The translations under genes were made by a program, and so were the position numbers. A stretch of 64,000 nucleotides of DNA from Stenotrophomonas sp. ISL-67 (GTDB lineage: Bacteria; Pseudomonadota; Gammaproteobacteria; Xanthomonadales; Xanthomonadaceae): assembly GCF_018612915.1 (NCBI RefSeq), contig NZ_JAGGRL010000001.1, positions 414,287 to 478,286 of the forward strand, given 5' to 3'. Below, piece by piece: positions 38,552-48,192 of this stretch. Each line of letters opens with the position of its first letter. Position 1 is the first letter of the stretch. Below the pieces are notes generated by a model. The model made no database searches and was not told the DNA's origin. It saw nothing but the letters and a program-made list of their open reading frames with translations.

Positions 38552-41191
38552 ATGCTGCCGGCGAGCCCAGCCCTGGACGCGCCGGCCGACGCCGTCGCCG
38601 ACCCGGAGTGGGCGGCGGAGGCTCGCCAGACCCTGCAGCAGGCCGATGCGCGCCTGTACCGGCGCTTCGACCAGAACGACAACATCGAGCGGTTGCTGGC
38701 GCTGCGCGCCCGCGCTGCCGATCACCTGATCCGGCTGGCCTGGCAGCGCTGCGTGCCGGCCGATGCCGGGCTGGCGCTGTTTGCCGTGGGTGGTTACGGG
38801 CGCGGCGAGCTGTTCCCACGCTCGGACATCGACCTGCTGGTGCTTGGCTCGTCCGAGGCACAGCGTCGCCATGAAGCTGCATTGGCTCGGCTGTTTGCAT
38901 TGCTGTGGGATTGCGGCCTGCCGGTCAGCCACGCGGTGCGCTCGGCACAGGAATGCGTTCAGGCCAGCGCCGACCAGACCGTGCTGACCGCCCTGATCGA
39001 ATCGCGGCCGCTGGTGGCCGACGATGCAGCACGACAGTCGTTGAAGCAGGCCGTCAACCGCGACGGCCTGTGGCCGCCGCGCGAATTCTTCCTGGCCAAG
39101 CGCGAGGAACTGCTGGCACGCCACCAGCGCTTCGGCGACACCGCCGACAACCTCGAACCGGACATCAAGGATGGCCCGGGCGGGTTGCGCGATCTCAACA
39201 CCCTGGGCTGGATGGCATTGCGCGCGTTCGGCGTACGCGAGCTGGAAGCTCTGGTCGGGCTGGGGCATCTGGGGCCCGATGAAGCCGCCGCCCTGCGCCG
39301 TGAACGCTGCGCGTTGGCGCAGCTGCGGTTCGGCCTGCACCTGGTGGCCAACCGCCCGGAAGAGCGGCTGCGCTTCGATTACCAGAAGACCCTGGCGGCA
39401 CGTCTCGGCTTTGCCGACGACGTGGAGAGCCTGGCCGTCGAAAAGATGATGCAGGGCTTTTACCGCAGCGCCACGGTGGTGCGCCGGATCAGCGACCGCC
39501 TGCTGCAGCGTTTCGAAGAGCAGTTCGATGGCGAGGCCGTGCCCGAACCGGTCAGCGTGGGCTTCTCGCTGCGTCGCGGCTACCTGGCCGCCAATGATCC
39601 GCAATGGCCGCAGGGCGATATCCAGCAGGTGTTCGCGCTGTTCGCCAGCTGGGCCTACAACCCCGACGTGCGTGGCCTGCATTCGCTCACCGCGCGGGCA
39701 CTGGCCGAAGCGCTGGTCGAGCTGCCGGCGTATACCGAGGCAAGCGCTGCGGCGCGCGAACAGTTCATGACCCTGCTGCGCAGCCCGCGCGCGGTCGATA
39801 CGCTGGCGCGCATGGCCCGGCTGGGCGTGCTGGGGCAATGGATTCCCGCCTTCGCGCAGGTGTCCGGGCGCATGCAGTTCGACCTGTTCCATGTGTACAC
39901 CGTCGACCAGCACACGCTGATGGTATTGCGCAACATCGGCCTGTTCGCCAGCAGCCGCGCCGACGAACGGTTCTCCATCGCCCATGAAGTCTGGCCGCGC
40001 CTGCGCAAACCGGAACTGCTGCTGCTGGCCGGGCTGTTCCATGACATCGCCAAGGGCCGCGGTGGCGACCATTCCGAACTCGGCGCGGTCGACGCGCGCG
40101 ACTTCTGCCAGGCGCATGCGCTGAGCAGCTCCGATACCGACCTGGTGGCCTGGCTGGTCGAACAGCACCTGCGCATGTCGGTCACCGCGCAGAAACAGGA
40201 CATCTCCGATCCGGACGTGATCCATCGCTTCGCCACGCTGGTGACCAGCCGCGACCGGCTCGACTATCTTTATCTGCTGACCTGTGCCGACATTGCCGGG
40301 ACCAGCCCGAAGCTGTGGAATGCGTGGAAAGACCGGTTGCTGGCCGACCTCTATTTCGCCGCGCGCCGCGCGCTGCGCGATGGCCTGGAAAACCAGATGC
40401 CGGCCGCCGAACGCGTGCTCGAGGCGCGCGAGAGCGTGCGCGCGCTGGTGCGCGAGCGTGGCTACGACGATGCCACCATCGACCGCCAGTTCACCGTGAT
40501 GCCGGATGAGAGCTTCATCCGGCTGCGCCCGGAACAGTTGGCCTGGCAGGCGGCCGCGCTGGTACCGGTCAAGCAGGGCCAGACCCTGGTCAAGGTGCGC
40601 CGGATCACCACCGACGACGATGCGCTGGAGGTGTTTGTGCATTCGCCCGACCGTGACGGCCTGTTCGCCGCGATCGTGATGACCCTGGACCGCAAGGGCT
40701 ACGGCATCCATCGCGCGCGCGTGCTGGATGGCCCGGTCGACACCATCTTCGATACCTTCGAAGTGACCCCGGCCGACAGCTTCGCCGACGGTGATGCGCC
40801 GCGGCTGGAAGCGGCGCTGCGCGACGCCCTGGCCGGGGATCTGGCCAAGCTGCGTCCGTCGCGGCGGGTGGTGCCGCGCCAGTTGCGGCATTTCCGCTTC
40901 GCACCGCGCATCGAATTCCGCGATGCCAACGACAACGATACCGGCGGCACCCGCTTCAGCCTGGTCGCGCCCGACCGCCCCGGGCTGCTGGCCGATGTCG
41001 CCTTCGTGCTGCGCAACCAGGGCCTGCGCGTGCACGACGCGCGCATTGCCACCTTCGGCGAACGCGCCGAAGACATGTTCGTGATCAGCGATGAACACGA
41101 CCACCCCCTGACCGAAATCGCCCGGCAGCAGCTGCATGACGCCATGCTGCGCTGCCTGGACCCTGATCGAAACGCCGGAGACCCCCACTGA
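38552..41191 (+). CDS. glnD: PII uridylyltransferase/uridylyl-removing enzyme
   Basis: An 879-residue nitrogen sensor. The N-terminal nucleotidyltransferase domain has [19 protein letters not shown]; a central HD domain ([17 protein letters not shown]) removes UMP; two C-terminal ACT domains (the last with [19 protein letters not shown]) bind glutamine. It controls PII and hence glutamine synthetase. It is coupled to map at its start and to dapD at its end (TGATG overlap). Confidence 0.97.
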   Translation: MLPASPALDAPADAVADPEWAAEARQTLQQADARLYRRFDQNDNIERLLALRARAADHLIRLAWQRCVPADAGLALFAVGGYGRGELFPRSDIDLLVLGSSEAQRRHEAALARLFALLWDCGLPVSHAVRSAQECVQASADQTVLTALIESRPLVADDAARQSLKQAVNRDGLWPPREFFLAKREELLARHQRFGDTADNLEPDIKDGPGGLRDLNTLGWMALRAFGVRELEALVGLGHLGPDEAAALRRERCALAQLRFGLHLVANRPEERLRFDYQKTLAARLGFADDVESLAVEKMMQGFYRSATVVRRISDRLLQRFEEQFDGEAVPEPVSVGFSLRRGYLAANDPQWPQGDIQQVFALFASWAYNPDVRGLHSLTARALAEALVELPAYTEASAAAREQFMTLLRSPRAVDTLARMARLGVLGQWIPAFAQVSGRMQFDLFHVYTVDQHTLMVLRNIGLFASSRADERFSIAHEVWPRLRKPELLLLAGLFHDIAKGRGGDHSELGAVDARDFCQAHALSSSDTDLVAWLVEQHLRMSVTAQKQDISDPDVIHRFATLVTSRDRLDYLYLLTCADIAGTSPKLWNAWKDRLLADLYFAARRALRDGLENQMPAAERVLEARESVRALVRERGYDDATIDRQFTVMPDESFIRLRPEQLAWQAAALVPVKQGQTLVKVRRITTDDDALEVFVHSPDRDGLFAAIVMTLDRKGYGIHRARVLDGPVDTIFDTFEVTPADSFADGDAPRLEAALRDALAGDLAKLRPSRRVVPRQLRHFRFAPRIEFRDANDNDTGGTRFSLVAPDRPGLLADVAFVLRNQGLRVHDARIATFGERAEDMFVISDEHDHPLTEIARQQLHDAMLRCLDPDRNAGDPH

Positions 41192-42207
41192 TGGCCACCA
41201 AGCCTGCCAAGAAGACTGCCGCCAAGACCGCGGCGGCCAAGAAGACCGCTGCCGCTGCGCCGGCCGTGAAGAAGGCGCCGGTCAAGAAGACCGCGGCCAG
41301 CAGCGCTGCCGAAACGGCCGCCAAACGCGCCGAGAACATCGCGCGCAAGTCGCTGCGCAAGCCGGCCAGCCCGGGCGTGGAAGAACTCAAGTTCGGCATT
41401 GAAAGCGCCTTCGAACGCCGCGCCACGCTGACCCTGCATGAAATCGAAGGCTCGACCAAGCCGCTGGTCGGCCGCGTCATCGACGGGCTGGAAACCGGTG
41501 AATTCCGCGTGGCCGAGCCCGACGGCCACGGTGGCTGGAAGGTCAACGAGTGGCTGAAGAAGGCGGTGCTGCTGTACTTCCGCGTCAACGACATGGCCGT
41601 GGTGGATGCGCGCCCGGCGCCGTTCTGGGACAAAGTGGAGTCGCGCTTCGCCGGCTTCGATGAGGCGAAGTTCCGCCGTGCCGGCGTACGCGTAGTGCCC
41701 GGTGCGATCGCGCGCCGCGGCAGCTACTTCGGCAAGGACGTGGTGCTGATGCCCAGTTTCACCAACATCGGCGCCTACGTCGGCGAAGGCACCATGGTCG
41801 ATACCTGGGCCACGGTGGGCTCGTGCGCGCAGATCGGCAAGCACTGCCACCTGTCCGGCGGCGCCGGCATCGGCGGCGTGCTCGAGCCGCTGCAGGCCAG
41901 CCCGACCATCATCGAAGACCATTGCTTCATCGGTGCCCGTTCGGAAGTGGTGGAAGGCTTCGTGGTCGGCCACCACAGCGTGATCGGCATGGGCGTGTTC
42001 CTTGGCCAGAGTACCCGCGTGTACAACCGCGCCACCGGCGAGATCAGCTACGGTTCGGTGCCGCCGTACAGCGTGGTGGTGTCGGGCCAGCTGCCGTCCA
42101 AGGACGGCTCGCACTCGCTGTACTGCGCGGTGATCGTCAAGCAGGTCGACGCCAAGACCCGCAGCAAGACCAGCGTCAACGACCTGCTGCGCGGCCTGGC
42201 CGACTGA
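41191..42207 (+). CDS. dapD: Tetrahydrodipicolinate N-succinyltransferase with Lys/Ala-rich N-terminal tail
   Basis: 338 residues. The DapD core (from about residue 60, [17 protein letters not shown], with the hexapeptide beta-helix [28 protein letters not shown]) catalyses succinylation of tetrahydrodipicolinate in lysine/meso-DAP synthesis. It is ~64 residues longer than E. coli DapD (274): the first 58 residues hold 13 Lys and mostly Ala, like a histone H1 tail ([13 protein letters not shown]). The tail is in frame, begins at the only plausible ATG (overlapping the glnD stop) and has no signal-peptide character. Confidence 0.95.
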   Translation: MATKPAKKTAAKTAAAKKTAAAAPAVKKAPVKKTAASSAAETAAKRAENIARKSLRKPASPGVEELKFGIESAFERRATLTLHEIEGSTKPLVGRVIDGLETGEFRVAEPDGHGGWKVNEWLKKAVLLYFRVNDMAVVDARPAPFWDKVESRFAGFDEAKFRRAGVRVVPGAIARRGSYFGKDVVLMPSFTNIGAYVGEGTMVDTWATVGSCAQIGKHCHLSGGAGIGGVLEPLQASPTIIEDHCFIGARSEVVEGFVVGHHSVIGMGVFLGQSTRVYNRATGEISYGSVPPYSVVVSGQLPSKDGSHSLYCAVIVKQVDAKTRSKTSVNDLLRGLAD

Positions 42208-42368
42208 CGCGAGGGAAGCCCGTGCCGCTGTCGCTGTCGCGACCGGCACGTTCGACGCCTGGCGTTCGCCAAGGCGGTCACAGCTTGGAACATGTACCGG
42301 CGTCATTCCGCGCCGGGTCGCTATGCTCTGCGCGCGGGCGTCGGCATGCCCTGATGAGAGGGCATGGC

Positions 42369-44036
42369 ATGGACAACATCAGTGTGGGCACGGTACCGAC
42401 CGGCGGCCGTGCGCTGCGTACCCGAACGGCACTGCCACGGTTGCCGCCCGACCCGCAGATCGATGGCCGTGTGCTGGCCTCGGAGCTGCTGGGCATCGCC
42501 AATGCCGGGGGCCTGGCCGGCATGCCGGTGGTCCCGGTCCACGAGAACTGCGTACAGGAGACCCTGGCTGACACCAGGGTAGGGTACCTCTACGTCAAGA
42601 TCGTCAAACGTGGCCATCTGTCCACGCTCAATGTTGACCTGGGGCAGCTTTGCCGGACATTGGCCGGGTCGGCCAGTGTCGGCGACCTTGCGTCGGACCA
42701 GCGCATTTCCAACGTGTATGTCGGCAAGGCCCTGCACATTCTGTCCAGCGTGGTGGGCGATGGCAGTGGGTTGCCGTGCGATGGCACCCTGCTGAAGCGG
42801 GCGGTGAACTGGTGCCTGGAGGTGCTCACGGCGCGCGATGAATTCACGATCGAGAACCTCAGTGTGATCATGTTCCACCTGGGAGGGCTGATCAATTACG
42901 CGCCGGTTGCCCAGGCCAGCGGCGGAGTGATCTGTCGGTCGTTGGTCGGGCGCCTCCACCAGATGCTGGAGGAAGCACCGCTGCAGGCAAGCGGTTGTCC
43001 CATTGTGGCGTTGGGACTGGTTGGCGCACTGCGGGCATCGGAAATCGAGCTGTATGCCTACCGGGGCGGAACGGTGCCACGGCTTGCACCTGATGTGTTG
43101 CTCATTTCATTGTTTGCGGTGCTCGACGTGCGGCCTGTCCTTTTGGCGAACTGGGCGAGCAAGACGCTTGCGTTGGTGGCCAAATATGGCGTGCAGTACC
43201 TGAGTCGCGTATCGGCCATGGACAGGCGGTGGACGTTGAAGAACGCCACCCTCCCGATGCAACTCAATGCTGCGCGGCTGCTCAAACCTGTGATCGAGGA
43301 AGCCCGGCGGCCAGAACGTGGGGTATGGGATCACCGCAACAGCGCATATCGCAGTCTGTCGCACGCCAAGGAGATCCGGGACTACCTCGCCTATGCCACG
43401 CGCTACTACTGCCGTTGGCTGGCCGGACAACCGGAACATATCCGGGCGCGCTTTGAACTGGCCGAACCTCCTCGTGGGCCGCTGCCGGACAACCCTCGTG
43501 ACGAACGCGGTTTTGCCCAGGTCGCGCGCCTGGGTATGGACGTCCCGACCACGGAGACGTCGGTGATGGATGTCCCTGCATTGCCTGACAGTGCAGTTGC
43601 CGAAGACGTTGCGATGGCGGCGGAGCCTTTGTCGCTGCCGCAACTGGATCTGGCGCGCTTCAACGAGGTGGCAGATGCGCTGGTGCGGCAGGGCGAGGCG
43701 GCCGATCGCTTTGACCGCGAGGATGCCATTGCGGCGGCAAATGCATTGGTGGCATCCCTTGAAAGCGGCAGGACCGCACTGACCCAGGCGCAGCGGGTGC
43801 AGATGCTGCTGAACATGGATGCGGTATGCCAGCGTCTGGTTGCCGCACCCCCCCAGGCATCGGAGTATGCGTGGCAGCTGAGCAGCATGCGCGGTTTCCT
43901 GGCCGCGCAGCTGGCCCAGGTGGTGGGTTCCAATGGGAAACCACTGATGGCGGCCGATCTGCCGGCCACCCCCGGGCTTTCTTCCTGGCAGAGGTCCCTG
44001 CTGGTCATACTCAACAGCGGTGCAGGTGAGAGTTAG
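42369..44036 (+). CDS. Uncharacterised protein, first of a tandem paralogous pair
   Basis: 555 residues; I do not recognise the family. It shares collinear blocks with the next gene: IENLSVIMFHLGGLINY (about 164-180), LALVAKYGVQYLSR, EARRPERGVWDHRNSAY, RGPLPDNPRDERGF and a C-terminal GLSSWQRSLL. It looks all-helical with repeated Asn/Leu-rich helical pairs (ISNVYVGKALHILSS), reminiscent of an alpha-solenoid of the HEAT/octotricopeptide kind, but this is impression only. There is no signal peptide or membrane segment. ATG 42369 has AGGG 7 nt upstream. It interrupts the usual dapD-arsC-dapE order. Confidence 0.75.
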   Translation: MDNISVGTVPTGGRALRTRTALPRLPPDPQIDGRVLASELLGIANAGGLAGMPVVPVHENCVQETLADTRVGYLYVKIVKRGHLSTLNVDLGQLCRTLAGSASVGDLASDQRISNVYVGKALHILSSVVGDGSGLPCDGTLLKRAVNWCLEVLTARDEFTIENLSVIMFHLGGLINYAPVAQASGGVICRSLVGRLHQMLEEAPLQASGCPIVALGLVGALRASEIELYAYRGGTVPRLAPDVLLISLFAVLDVRPVLLANWASKTLALVAKYGVQYLSRVSAMDRRWTLKNATLPMQLNAARLLKPVIEEARRPERGVWDHRNSAYRSLSHAKEIRDYLAYATRYYCRWLAGQPEHIRARFELAEPPRGPLPDNPRDERGFAQVARLGMDVPTTETSVMDVPALPDSAVAEDVAMAAEPLSLPQLDLARFNEVADALVRQGEAADRFDREDAIAAANALVASLESGRTALTQAQRVQMLLNMDAVCQRLVAAPPQASEYAWQLSSMRGFLAAQLAQVVGSNGKPLMAADLPATPGLSSWQRSLLVILNSGAGES

Positions 44037-44123
44037 AACGCTGTCACAACCTGGCCGATTCCCATGCGGCGTGGCCTGCAGGCATCGCTATGCTGCCGCC
44101 TTACACACACAACAGGACGCGCC

Positions 44124-45764
44124 GTGGAGAACGTCAATGCTGTTTCGGTCATCACACATGCTGCCGGCCAGGTGCAGTCGCCTGCCGTTGTTGAATCCCC
44201 GATGTGCCAGACGGCTGGCGCGCCGGTGCCGGCCGAGGTCTTCAACGCGTCGTGGCCCGGCCTCGCGTCGAATGCGTCATTGACTGAGAGCAGCGGGCGG
44301 ACGACCGAGGCCGACCGGATCATCCTGGCGTTGTTCCGGAACATCGTCAGGCAGGGCGATTTCTCCACGATCAACGCCGATCTGGACGCGCTCAGCCGTG
44401 TTCTGGTGGGCAGCATCGGCTTCGGCGATACCGCCGACGAGCAGAGTATCTCCAACATCTGCCTGGGCAAAGCGCTCAACATCCTGTGCCAGCTGGTGCG
44501 CCGCAGCGGCGAACTGGCCTGCGACAGCCACCGGCTGATCCGCGCCACGCATCGCTGTGCCGACGTGCTTGCCGCACGCGAGGCGTTTACCCTGGAAAAT
44601 GCCAGCGTGATCATGTTTCACCTCGGTGAGCTGATCAATTACCCCCCGCTGCAACGTGTCAGCAGCAAGGCGATTACCGACCACCTGGCGCCGATCTTCG
44701 AGGCTGCGCTGCGCCAGCAGCCGCTGCATACCGTCGAGGCGGCAACGCTGGCGCTCGGACTGGTCAGCACCCTGCGCGCATCCGAACATCAATTGACCCG
44801 CCCGCATGGCCTGCCCATCCCCCGACCCGCCGCCGACGCGCTGCTCACGACACTGCAGACGCTGATGGAGGCGCAGCCGGACCTGGTGACGACGTGGGAG
44901 ACCCGCACCTTGGCGCTGGTGTCCAAGTATGGCGTGCAGTACCTGCGCCGCCTTGCCCTGTTGAACACACGGCGCGGCCGGATCATGCCGGCCGATGCGC
45001 AGCAGTTCACTGTGGCGCGCGTGATCAAACCGATCCTTGAAGAGGCCCGGCAGCCCTGGCGTGGCGAGTGGGATCAGCGTCAAAGCGAGTACCACGGCAT
45101 GCCGTTGGAAAAGCAGCTCAAGGATTACCTGACCTACAGCAGCCATTACTATGGTTGCTGGCTGACCCGGCAAGCGGAATGGGTACAGGTCCGCTTTGGC
45201 CTGCAGGAGGCGGCGCGCGGCCCGTTGGCCGACAACCCGCATGATGGCCGGGCGTTCGCCGAGGTGGCGCGACGGGCGGCGGGCCTGCTGGATCCGCTTG
45301 CCAGCACCGTATCGCTGCTGCGCCCACTGTCGCGGGACGTTGCCGCGCTGGAACCGCCGACCGCGCTGGCCCGCTTCAGCCAGGCGGCCGGGGCGCTATG
45401 GCGGCTGGACCACAACGCGGACAACTTCGACCGCGACGAGGCCATTGTTGCCACCAACGCATTGATCACGTCGATTGAGGCCGGAAGTACCCCATTGAAC
45501 ACGTCGTTGCGCGTGCAGATGCTGCTGGACATGGACGGGGTGTGCATGCGCCTGCATGCGGCCGACCCATGGGACCTGCCCCGGTATGCCTGGCAGCTGT
45601 CGAGCATGCGCAGCTTCCTGTCCGCGCAGCTGGCGCTGCTGGTCGACGCCAACGGCGTCCCGATGCTGGGCACCGGTGTGCTATTCGAATCCGGACTGTC
45701 CTCCTGGCAGCGGATGCTGCTGAAGGAGCTCATTGACCACGACGCGAAAGCGGCCGCATCGTGA
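44124..45764 (+). CDS. Uncharacterised protein, second of the tandem pair
   Basis: 546 residues, paralogous to the preceding gene along its whole length (ENASVIMFHLGELINY, LALVSKYGVQYLRR, EARQPWRGEWDQRQSEY, RGPLADNPHDGRAF, GLSSWQRMLL). I start at GTG 44124: AGGA lies 6 nt upstream, and Met-Glu-Asn-Val aligns with Met-Asp-Asn-Ile of the first protein. Both genes are preceded by a similar TCGCTATGCT word that may be the -10, which suggests separate but similar promoters. The function is unknown; the N-terminal ~50 residues differ most between the two. Confidence 0.75.
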   Translation: MENVNAVSVITHAAGQVQSPAVVESPMCQTAGAPVPAEVFNASWPGLASNASLTESSGRTTEADRIILALFRNIVRQGDFSTINADLDALSRVLVGSIGFGDTADEQSISNICLGKALNILCQLVRRSGELACDSHRLIRATHRCADVLAAREAFTLENASVIMFHLGELINYPPLQRVSSKAITDHLAPIFEAALRQQPLHTVEAATLALGLVSTLRASEHQLTRPHGLPIPRPAADALLTTLQTLMEAQPDLVTTWETRTLALVSKYGVQYLRRLALLNTRRGRIMPADAQQFTVARVIKPILEEARQPWRGEWDQRQSEYHGMPLEKQLKDYLTYSSHYYGCWLTRQAEWVQVRFGLQEAARGPLADNPHDGRAFAEVARRAAGLLDPLASTVSLLRPLSRDVAALEPPTALARFSQAAGALWRLDHNADNFDRDEAIVATNALITSIEAGSTPLNTSLRVQMLLDMDGVCMRLHAADPWDLPRYAWQLSSMRSFLSAQLALLVDANGVPMLGTGVLFESGLSSWQRMLLKELIDHDAKAAAS

Positions 45765-45805
45765 TTGAACGGGGTGTCCGCGGGAGGGGCTGCGCGGCGT
45801 AGGGC

Positions 45806-45811
45806 TATACT
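45806..45811 (+). promoter_or_regulatory. Candidate -10 of the arsC-like/dapE operon
   Basis: TATACT upstream of the arsC-like gene; no convincing -35 is seen. Confidence 0.35.
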
Positions 45812-45862
45812 CGCAGACACCAACGCATGCCCGTTGAACCCCAGTACGAGTACCTGTCAGCG

Positions 45863-46225
45863 ATGACCACCACCCTTTACGGACTCAAGAACTGCGATAC
45901 CTGCAAGAAGGCCAGCAAGTGGCTGGACCGCTTCCAGGTGCCGTACACCTTCGTCGACTACCGCGAGCACAAACCCAGCCCGGAAACCCTGCTGGACTGG
46001 GCCGCGCAGGCCGGTGGTTTTCCGGCGCTGGTGAATCGTGCCTCCACGACCTGGCGGCAGCTGCCCGGGAACCGGAAGGTTGCTGCGTCCGATGCGGAAT
46101 GGAAGCTGCTGCTGCGCGAGTACCCGCAGCTGATCAAGCGGCCGGTGGTGGTGACCGCCGACGGTGTGATGAGCCAGGGCTTTTCCGACAATGGATTCAA
46201 GCAGCGGTTCGGAGCAGGCGCGTGA
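45863..46225 (+). CDS. ArsC/Spx-family reductase (YffB-like)
   Basis: A 120-residue thioredoxin-fold protein of the arsenate reductase/Spx superfamily, similar in length to E. coli YffB (118). It starts [20 protein letters not shown], with a CxxC (CDTC) where YffB has CDTI. Neighbouring dapE and position match the yffB-dapE pair of E. coli, so a housekeeping role is more likely than arsenate resistance. I use ATG 45863 because the fold begins there; ATG 45827 would add 12 residues. Its stop overlaps the GTG of dapE. Confidence 0.85.
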   Translation: MTTTLYGLKNCDTCKKASKWLDRFQVPYTFVDYREHKPSPETLLDWAAQAGGFPALVNRASTTWRQLPGNRKVAASDAEWKLLLREYPQLIKRPVVVTADGVMSQGFSDNGFKQRFGAGA

Positions 46226-47349
46226 ACGATGTGCTGGCATTGACCTGCGACCTGATCGCCCGCCCGTCGGTCACCCCCGATGATGCCGGCTGCCAGGCGC
46301 TGTTGGCCGGGCGCCTGCAACAGGCGGGCTTTACCTGCGAACACCTTCGGCTGGGCGAGGTCGACAACCTGTGGGCAACACACGGTCAGGGCGCACCGGT
46401 GCTGATGCTGCTGGGTCACACCGACGTGGTGCCCAGTGGCCCGGTCGAGGCCTGGACCAGTGCGCCGTTCGACCCGCAGATCCGTGACGGCGTGCTGTAC
46501 GGGCGCGGCGCGGCGGACATGAAGGGCAGCGTGGCCGCATTCGTGGTGGCCGCCGAGCAGTTCGTGGCCGCCCATCCGAACCACCCGGGTACGCTGGCTG
46601 TGCTGCTGACCAGCGATGAAGAAGGCGATGCCATCGACGGCGTGCGCCGGGTCGCGGACATCTTTCGCGGGCGCGGCCAGACGATCGACTGGTGCATCAC
46701 CGGCGAGCCGTCGTCCACCGCCGTACTGGGCGACCTGCTGCGGGTCGGCCGCCGTGGCAGCCTGTCGGGCACGCTGATCGTGCAGGGCGTGCAGGGCCAC
46801 GTGGCGTACCCGCACAAGGCGCGCAACCCGATCCACCTGGCCGCTGCGGCGCTGGCCGAACTGACCGCGCGGCACTGGGACGATGGCTTCGAAAGCTTCC
46901 CGCCGACCAGCCTGCAGGTGTCCAACATTCATGCCGGTACCGGTGCCAACAATGTCATTCCCGGTGAGCTGCAGGTGCTGTTCAACCTGCGCTACAACCC
47001 GCACTGGAATGCGCCGAAACTCGAACAGGAGATCAGCGCGTTGCTGGATCGCCACGGGCTGGAGTACCGCCTGAAGTGGCATCGCAGCGGCGAGCCGTTC
47101 TACACCCCGGAAGGCACCCTGCGCCAGGTGGCGCGCGAGGTGCTGGGCGAATTCGCCGGTGCCGCGCCGGAAGAGAGCACCGGTGGCGGTACCTCGGACG
47201 CACGCTTCATCGCACCGCTGGGCGCGCAGTGCATCGAAGTGGGGCCGGTCAACGCCAGCATCCACCAGGTGAATGAGAATGTGTCGGTCGCCGATCTCGA
47301 AGCGTTGCCGGCCCTGTACCAGCGCCTGATCGAGCGGTTGTTGGCCTGA
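46222..47349 (+). CDS. dapE: Succinyl-diaminopimelate desuccinylase
   Basis: A 375-residue M20-family zinc enzyme, the later partner of DapD in the succinylase branch of lysine/DAP synthesis. Metal ligands are visible: His in [12 protein letters not shown], Asp in [10 protein letters not shown], Glu-Glu in [11 protein letters not shown], and the C-terminal [12 protein letters not shown] block. It starts with GTG overlapping the arsC-like stop. dapD, the arsC-like gene and dapE would be adjacent but for the inserted pair. Confidence 0.97.
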   Translation: MNDVLALTCDLIARPSVTPDDAGCQALLAGRLQQAGFTCEHLRLGEVDNLWATHGQGAPVLMLLGHTDVVPSGPVEAWTSAPFDPQIRDGVLYGRGAADMKGSVAAFVVAAEQFVAAHPNHPGTLAVLLTSDEEGDAIDGVRRVADIFRGRGQTIDWCITGEPSSTAVLGDLLRVGRRGSLSGTLIVQGVQGHVAYPHKARNPIHLAAAALAELTARHWDDGFESFPPTSLQVSNIHAGTGANNVIPGELQVLFNLRYNPHWNAPKLEQEISALLDRHGLEYRLKWHRSGEPFYTPEGTLRQVAREVLGEFAGAAPEESTGGGTSDARFIAPLGAQCIEVGPVNASIHQVNENVSVADLEALPALYQRLIERLLA

Positions 47350-47354
47350 CGCGA

Positions 47355-47430
47355 GAACCGACCAACGGTCGGTTCCCGTTCGCGGGCCGACCCACACCGC
47401 GCCTGGTAGGGGCCGACCGTTGGTCGGTCC
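47355..47430. repeat. Inverted pair of GTAG repeats
   Basis: GAACCGACC-aac-GGTCGGTTC and GTAGGGGCCGACCGTTGGTCGG face each other in the gap between convergent dapE and the pentapeptide gene. Confidence 0.75.
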
Positions 47431-47436
47431 TTGGCT

Positions 47437-48129
47437 TCAGGCCACGATCAACCCGAATGCAGCCAACGCCGCTGCTGCCTGCTGCTGCGAAATCACCGCC
47501 TTCCTGAAGTTCTTGGCATCCATCACGTTCAACCCGCTGATGTCGGTGCCCCGCAGGTCCGCGCCCTCGAACCGGGTCAGCCGGGTGTGCGCATTGCGCA
47601 GGCTGCCGCCTTCGAACACAGCATCGCGGAAGTCGCAGCCGGACAGCTCCGCATCGGAAAGATCCATCCCCTGCAGCGTGGCCTTGCGGAACGACAACCC
47701 GCGCACGTCCGCGCTGACCAGCAGGCAATCGCGGAACTCCAACGCCCAGCCGGTCACTTCCTGCAGGTGTGCGCCGGTCAGCTTGCAATCCTCGAACCGT
47801 ACCGATGACAGCGTGGCGCGGCGCCAGTGGCTGTTGTTCAGATCGCAGTGCGAGAACACCGCATCGCTGAGCAGCGCCGAGCTGAAATCGCACTGGCTGC
47901 CCCGGCATTTGCTCCAGCGGCTTTCCTCCAGTGAAGCGGCCAGCCAGGACGTACCCGCCACCGAGCAGCGGATGAACTGGAAACCGTCCATGTCCAACCG
48001 AGAGAAATCGGCATTGTCGAAGGTGCAGTCCTCGAACACGGCCGCGCGCGGATGCGCGGCGATGATGGCCTGCATGCGGGCGCGGGAGAGGGCTTCATCG
48101 CGGAACGTGGCGGTACTCATGTCGTCCAT
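47437..48129 (-). CDS. Pentapeptide repeat protein
   Basis: 230 residues. The middle consists of pentapeptide repeats of the A(D/N)LxF type: ADFSRLDMDGFQF, CDFSSALLSDAVF, SHCDLNNSHW, CDFRDAVFEGG, ADLRGTDISGLNV, interrupted by Cys-rich variants. Such proteins form a right-handed quadrilateral beta-helix that mimics DNA in the Qnr/MfpA group; I cannot say whether this one protects gyrase. ATG at 48129 or, nine bases downstream, 48120 (MSTATF). Confidence 0.82.
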   Translation of the reverse strand: MDDMSTATFRDEALSRARMQAIIAAHPRAAVFEDCTFDNADFSRLDMDGFQFIRCSVAGTSWLAASLEESRWSKCRGSQCDFSSALLSDAVFSHCDLNNSHWRRATLSSVRFEDCKLTGAHLQEVTGWALEFRDCLLVSADVRGLSFRKATLQGMDLSDAELSGCDFRDAVFEGGSLRNAHTRLTRFEGADLRGTDISGLNVMDAKNFRKAVISQQQAAAALAAFGLIVA

Positions 48130-48192
48130 TCTGGTCCAAGCGAACGCCTACCGGCAGACTTGAAGGTGCGCGGCGAGTGTGTACTGCGTCTT

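Noticed and set aside
41823..42368. N-terminal extension of the first tandem paralogue through dapD
   Set aside because: The upstream part overlaps dapD in another frame; the similarity with the second paralogue starts only at MDN (42369), where a ribosome site is present.
45863..46225. The ArsC-like protein as an arsenate-resistance enzyme
   Set aside because: No ars genes nearby; the length and the dapE neighbour match the YffB housekeeping branch.
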